Positions 60,105-64,000 of a stretch of DNA of 64,000 bases are shown piece after piece. The stretch spans positions 161,096,276 through 161,160,275 of the forward strand of contig OZ020585.1 of NCBI GenBank assembly GCA_963971535.1. The letters run 5' to 3'. This DNA comes from Notolepis coatsorum (lineage: Eukaryota > Chordata > Actinopteri > Aulopiformes > Paralepididae). Each line of letters begins with the position of its first letter. The stretch's first letter is position 1. The position numbers and the translations under genes were made by a program. The notes beneath the pieces were generated by a model, which saw nothing but the letters and a program-made list of their open reading frames with translations, was not told where the DNA came from and made no database searches.

Positions 60105-60300
60105 GATTGATTGATTGATTGATTGAATGAAAACTTTATTAACAGATTGGAGAATGGGTACAATACAGTACGGCTCAATGTTCTGCTAAGAGGATGAAGA
60201 CCAGAAAAAAGCCTTTTGTCATGTTTACATAAGGGTCCTCCATTTTCAATTCATCAAAACATTTAGAGACATGCAAATATACAGTACTATTACAATGATG
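60105..60300 (-). mobile_element. LINE family A 3' end, mixed tail
   Basis: Begins (GATT)n then GAATGAAAACTTTATTAACA and runs through the reversed 3' module with several substitutions. The tail joins a GAATG unit to GATTG units. Confidence 0.8.
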
Positions 60301-61080
60301 ATGACTTACATCTTTGCAGCTTGGTCAAAAACAACATCCTTCCAGGCGATAGGATCTAGACACTACCCCACGTGTGGTTGTGTCTTTAATGGTAAATGGA
60401 CTCACATGTTCCTGGGTCACTGTGAGCTGTCAGAACGGTGGAACACACTCAGTTACATGCTGTACATGCAAGACGAGACGTCATTCATGTGTTAATGTGT
60501 TTGTCGTCTGGGAGGTGTATTTGTGGTCTGGCCCTGTTTGATATTGTGGCCGGCTGGATCTAGATGAAAGAAACACTTCATTCACCCGATTCAATGAATG
60601 TACAATTATCACAGTGATAATGATGCAGGGGCCCCTCATCATAGCCCATTAATCAGTCAATCTGGTCGACTTTGCTAGTCGATGTGTATGCTTTAGTTTC
60701 ATGCCGAATGAGTTATTTCCTAATTTGTCACCGATCCTTGACTACAAGATGACAAATCCTATGACTATTAGTCGAATACGAAATGGCTTTAGTCCAGGAC
60801 AGCCCTGGTGCTGACACTTTTGAAAAACCCAACATACACAGTAACAGTAAGACGGACATAAGTAGGTGTACTATACCTGCAGAGGCCCCTCCCCCCCAGT
60901 AGTTGTACAGAGTAGTGCAGGCCAGTGTGTCATGAGGTAGCTGTACAGTGTAGAATTAGCTGTTACAGCACTGACATGGCACCAGTGCCAAGGGGTATAA
61001 CCATCAACTCAACAACAATTAAATTACATTTTGTACAGATGAAAAGACAGACAGATAGATGGATAGATAGAAACATGTAC
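60301..61080. other. Unassigned sequence
   Basis: A 74-codon frame at 60271-60495 shows no recognisable domain. 60640-60810 contains GTCGACTTTGCTAGTCGATG-type words reminiscent of hAT MITEs, but no paired ends were found. Confidence 0.35.
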
Positions 61081-62285
<1,205 letters not shown>

Positions 62286-62516
62286 TGCCTTGCAGTGAAA
62301 CTTTATCTCTGCACTGCTGCTACACTGATCAATGAAACAGTGGACTGGGAGTCAGTGTGTCCACATTAAGATGTGTTTTGTGGCAAAACAGCAGCGTAAG
62401 CAGGCAGCAATCAATGTATCAAACGGGGAAATAAATAAATCGCTATAATTATATCCTCCTCCTAGCTATATCAATAGCCTCCTCCTAGCTATATCAATCA
62501 AGTTAGCAAGCTGAAT

Positions 62517-63005
62517 GGGCGGCTAGGTGGCGCAGTGGGCAAGGCGCTCGCCACCAACGCAGGATATGCTGGGTTCGAGCCCAGCTCTCGGCGTTGCTAC
62601 CAGCTTGGCTGGTCGTTCATACTAATACAATTGGCAGTATTAGGGGGTGGGAAGCTGGTGGGTGGGAAGCTGGTGGGTGGGGATCGGACGTTGTGGACAG
62701 CGACTCCAACAGGTCGGTTGGTGCGCCTGTGCAGTAGAATCAGGAAGTGTCGGGGGCAGCGTGAGCCTCCCACGCAGACCCTCGCCGCTGAGAGATCGCG
62801 CTGTGCAGGTGAAAAGATGTGACGGCTGCCTCCTCAAGTACCGGAGGGGACACGTGATGCAAGGCTTCGTCCACATTGCAGCCGGCTTGTGGGAGGCATG
62901 GCCTAACAACGTTCGAGACAGGGGAGGGTAGAATTGGACAATACGAAATTGGGGACGGGAGAAAAATAGAAAAAATTGGCAGAAAAAGTAGATAAAAAAA
63001 AAAGA
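62517..63005 (+). mobile_element. tRNA-derived SINE with 14-bp target duplication
   Basis: Head GGCTAGGTGGCGCAGTGGGC (A box region) and GGGTTCGAGCCC (B box), the family body, and an A-rich tail. Perfect duplications TTAGCAAGCTGAAT (62503-62516 and 63006-63019). Plus-strand copy of the family at 59521-60003. Confidence 0.9.
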
Positions 63006-63084
63006 TTAGCAAGCTGAATCAGTGGGAGCAAAACGACAAAACGAACCATTGTATCTAGCTGCAATGATAAATGAAGCAGCTAAC

Positions 63085-63250
63085 ATTAACCCTTTCACTA
63101 CCACACTACAGAGTAGTAGTGAAAGGTTAACCTTCTGTAGTGTGTTAGTGACGGTAGGGGTGACAGTGGCTCAGGAGGTAGAGTGGCCGGTAATCGGAAG
63201 TTTTCTTTGCCCTATAGGAGGTCCTGGGACCAAGAGCGTTGGTTATAACA
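63085..63250. repeat. GGTTAACC-type unit and SINE-head fragment
   Basis: 63088-63150 repeats the CACTACCACACTACAG / GTAGTGAAAGGTTAACC words of 31095-31340. 63163-63250 (GTGGCTCAGGAGGTAGAGTG, GGCCGGTAATCGGAAG) looks like a degraded tRNA-type SINE head. Confidence 0.55.
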
Positions 63251-63942
63251 AATACCCACGTGTAACTTGACTGTTTCAGCCAATCAGAATCGAGAAATTT
63301 GCATGCCATTGTATAATTCTATACAATTCACTTATGACAAGTCAGAACGCTGCGCGAGTCTCGGAACGTGCGTACTGCGGTGTGTGTGTGAGAGAGAGAG
63401 AGAGATATGTTGCGCTATTTATTATCTAAAAAGCAGGCATGGCCAGCACTCTCATTTCACTGTGTATGCGCCCCCAGACATCATATTTGAAGACCCCGAT
63501 CAGATAGGCCAAATGTATTTGCTTGACCATTTACATCGGCTGTGACAATACATTGGCCTGAGCTATTGTTATGCAAAGACAGGTAGCCAGCCAGGTGCGT
63601 ACTTGGCGGCTTGGTTGTTTATTCTGAGACAAAGAGCAGCCACCTCTGTCTGGTATTCAACTACAACGCGGCAGCGCGCGGCACAAATGACACGCAAATT
63701 AGATGATTTTGTCACAAGCCAATGGCTCGTCCCTCGCCACGTACTCACCTGGCTACTTGTCTTTGCATTTAAAGACCCTCAGAGAGGGAACAAGCAGTCG
63801 TTTTCCGTGTGGTCCTAGTGCCGCGTCGCGTCTCCGTTTATTATCGTGTAACATTGTTTTGGACAGTAAAAAAGTGCGGGGACAATAACTGCCTTCTGAA
63901 ACCATGCAGGGGACATGTCCCCCCCCCATAATTACGCCCCTG
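63251..63942 (-). mobile_element. Probable hAT end, CAGGGGCGTAATTA
   Basis: Read on the minus strand, 63942 begins CAGGGGCGTAATTATGGGGG and continues GGGACATGTCCCC, resembling hAT termini elsewhere in this window. The other end was not found. Short open frames at 63267-63545 and 63603-63818 have no recognised domain. Confidence 0.45.
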
Positions 63943-64000
63943 GTATATCTGAAGCAGCACATCGTTTGACTTGCATGTTCATTTCAATTCAATTCAAACC

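Overview
This window looks like teleost fish nuclear DNA. It has a vertebrate-type short-chain dehydrogenase gene with GT-AG introns, fish SINEs (including one with the V-SINE core), and many hAT, piggyBac and ISL2EU-type DNA transposons, L2/CR1-like LINEs and minisatellites. The very high tandem-repeat load recalls gadiform fish, but I cannot assign a species.

Host genes are few. An RDH/HSD17B6-like (SDR9C) gene lies on the + strand at about 941-14682 in four coding exons; its start codon is probably in an exon outside what I can see. A tail-to-tail neighbour on the minus strand is represented only by its last coding exon (18958-18830), and I do not recognise it. A CpG-rich stretch at about 38500-39260 could be a promoter or 5' exon. 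Almost everything else is mobile or tandem DNA.

Layout. 1-7330: RDH exons 1-3 among nested hAT elements and a 29-bp minisatellite. 7331-12839 (RDH intron 3): an apparently intact two-gene ISL2EU-type transposon whose genes lie on opposite strands with alternating exons, itself inserted in a tRNA-derived SINE. 12840-20166: rest of that SINE, RDH exon 4, hAT and piggyBac MITEs, the neighbour's last exon, and a LINE remnant with a 39-bp minisatellite. 20167-28490: hAT termini, a large inverted repeat, a 385-bp triplication and an intact two-exon hAT transposase. 28492-38262: at least eight pieces of one LINE family, including a tail-to-tail inverted pair. 39706-42839: hairpin MITEs and direct repeats. 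43094-52077: a complete 9-kb piggyBac element with TTAA sites, two satellite arrays and a six-exon transposase that reads in frame for 763 aa. 52385-64000: MITEs, SINEs, LINE ends and minisatellites.

Three transposase genes (ISL2EU, hAT, piggyBac) appear intact once introns are removed. Several insertions can be dated relative to each other because the window itself contains matching empty sites, target-site duplications and nested insertions.
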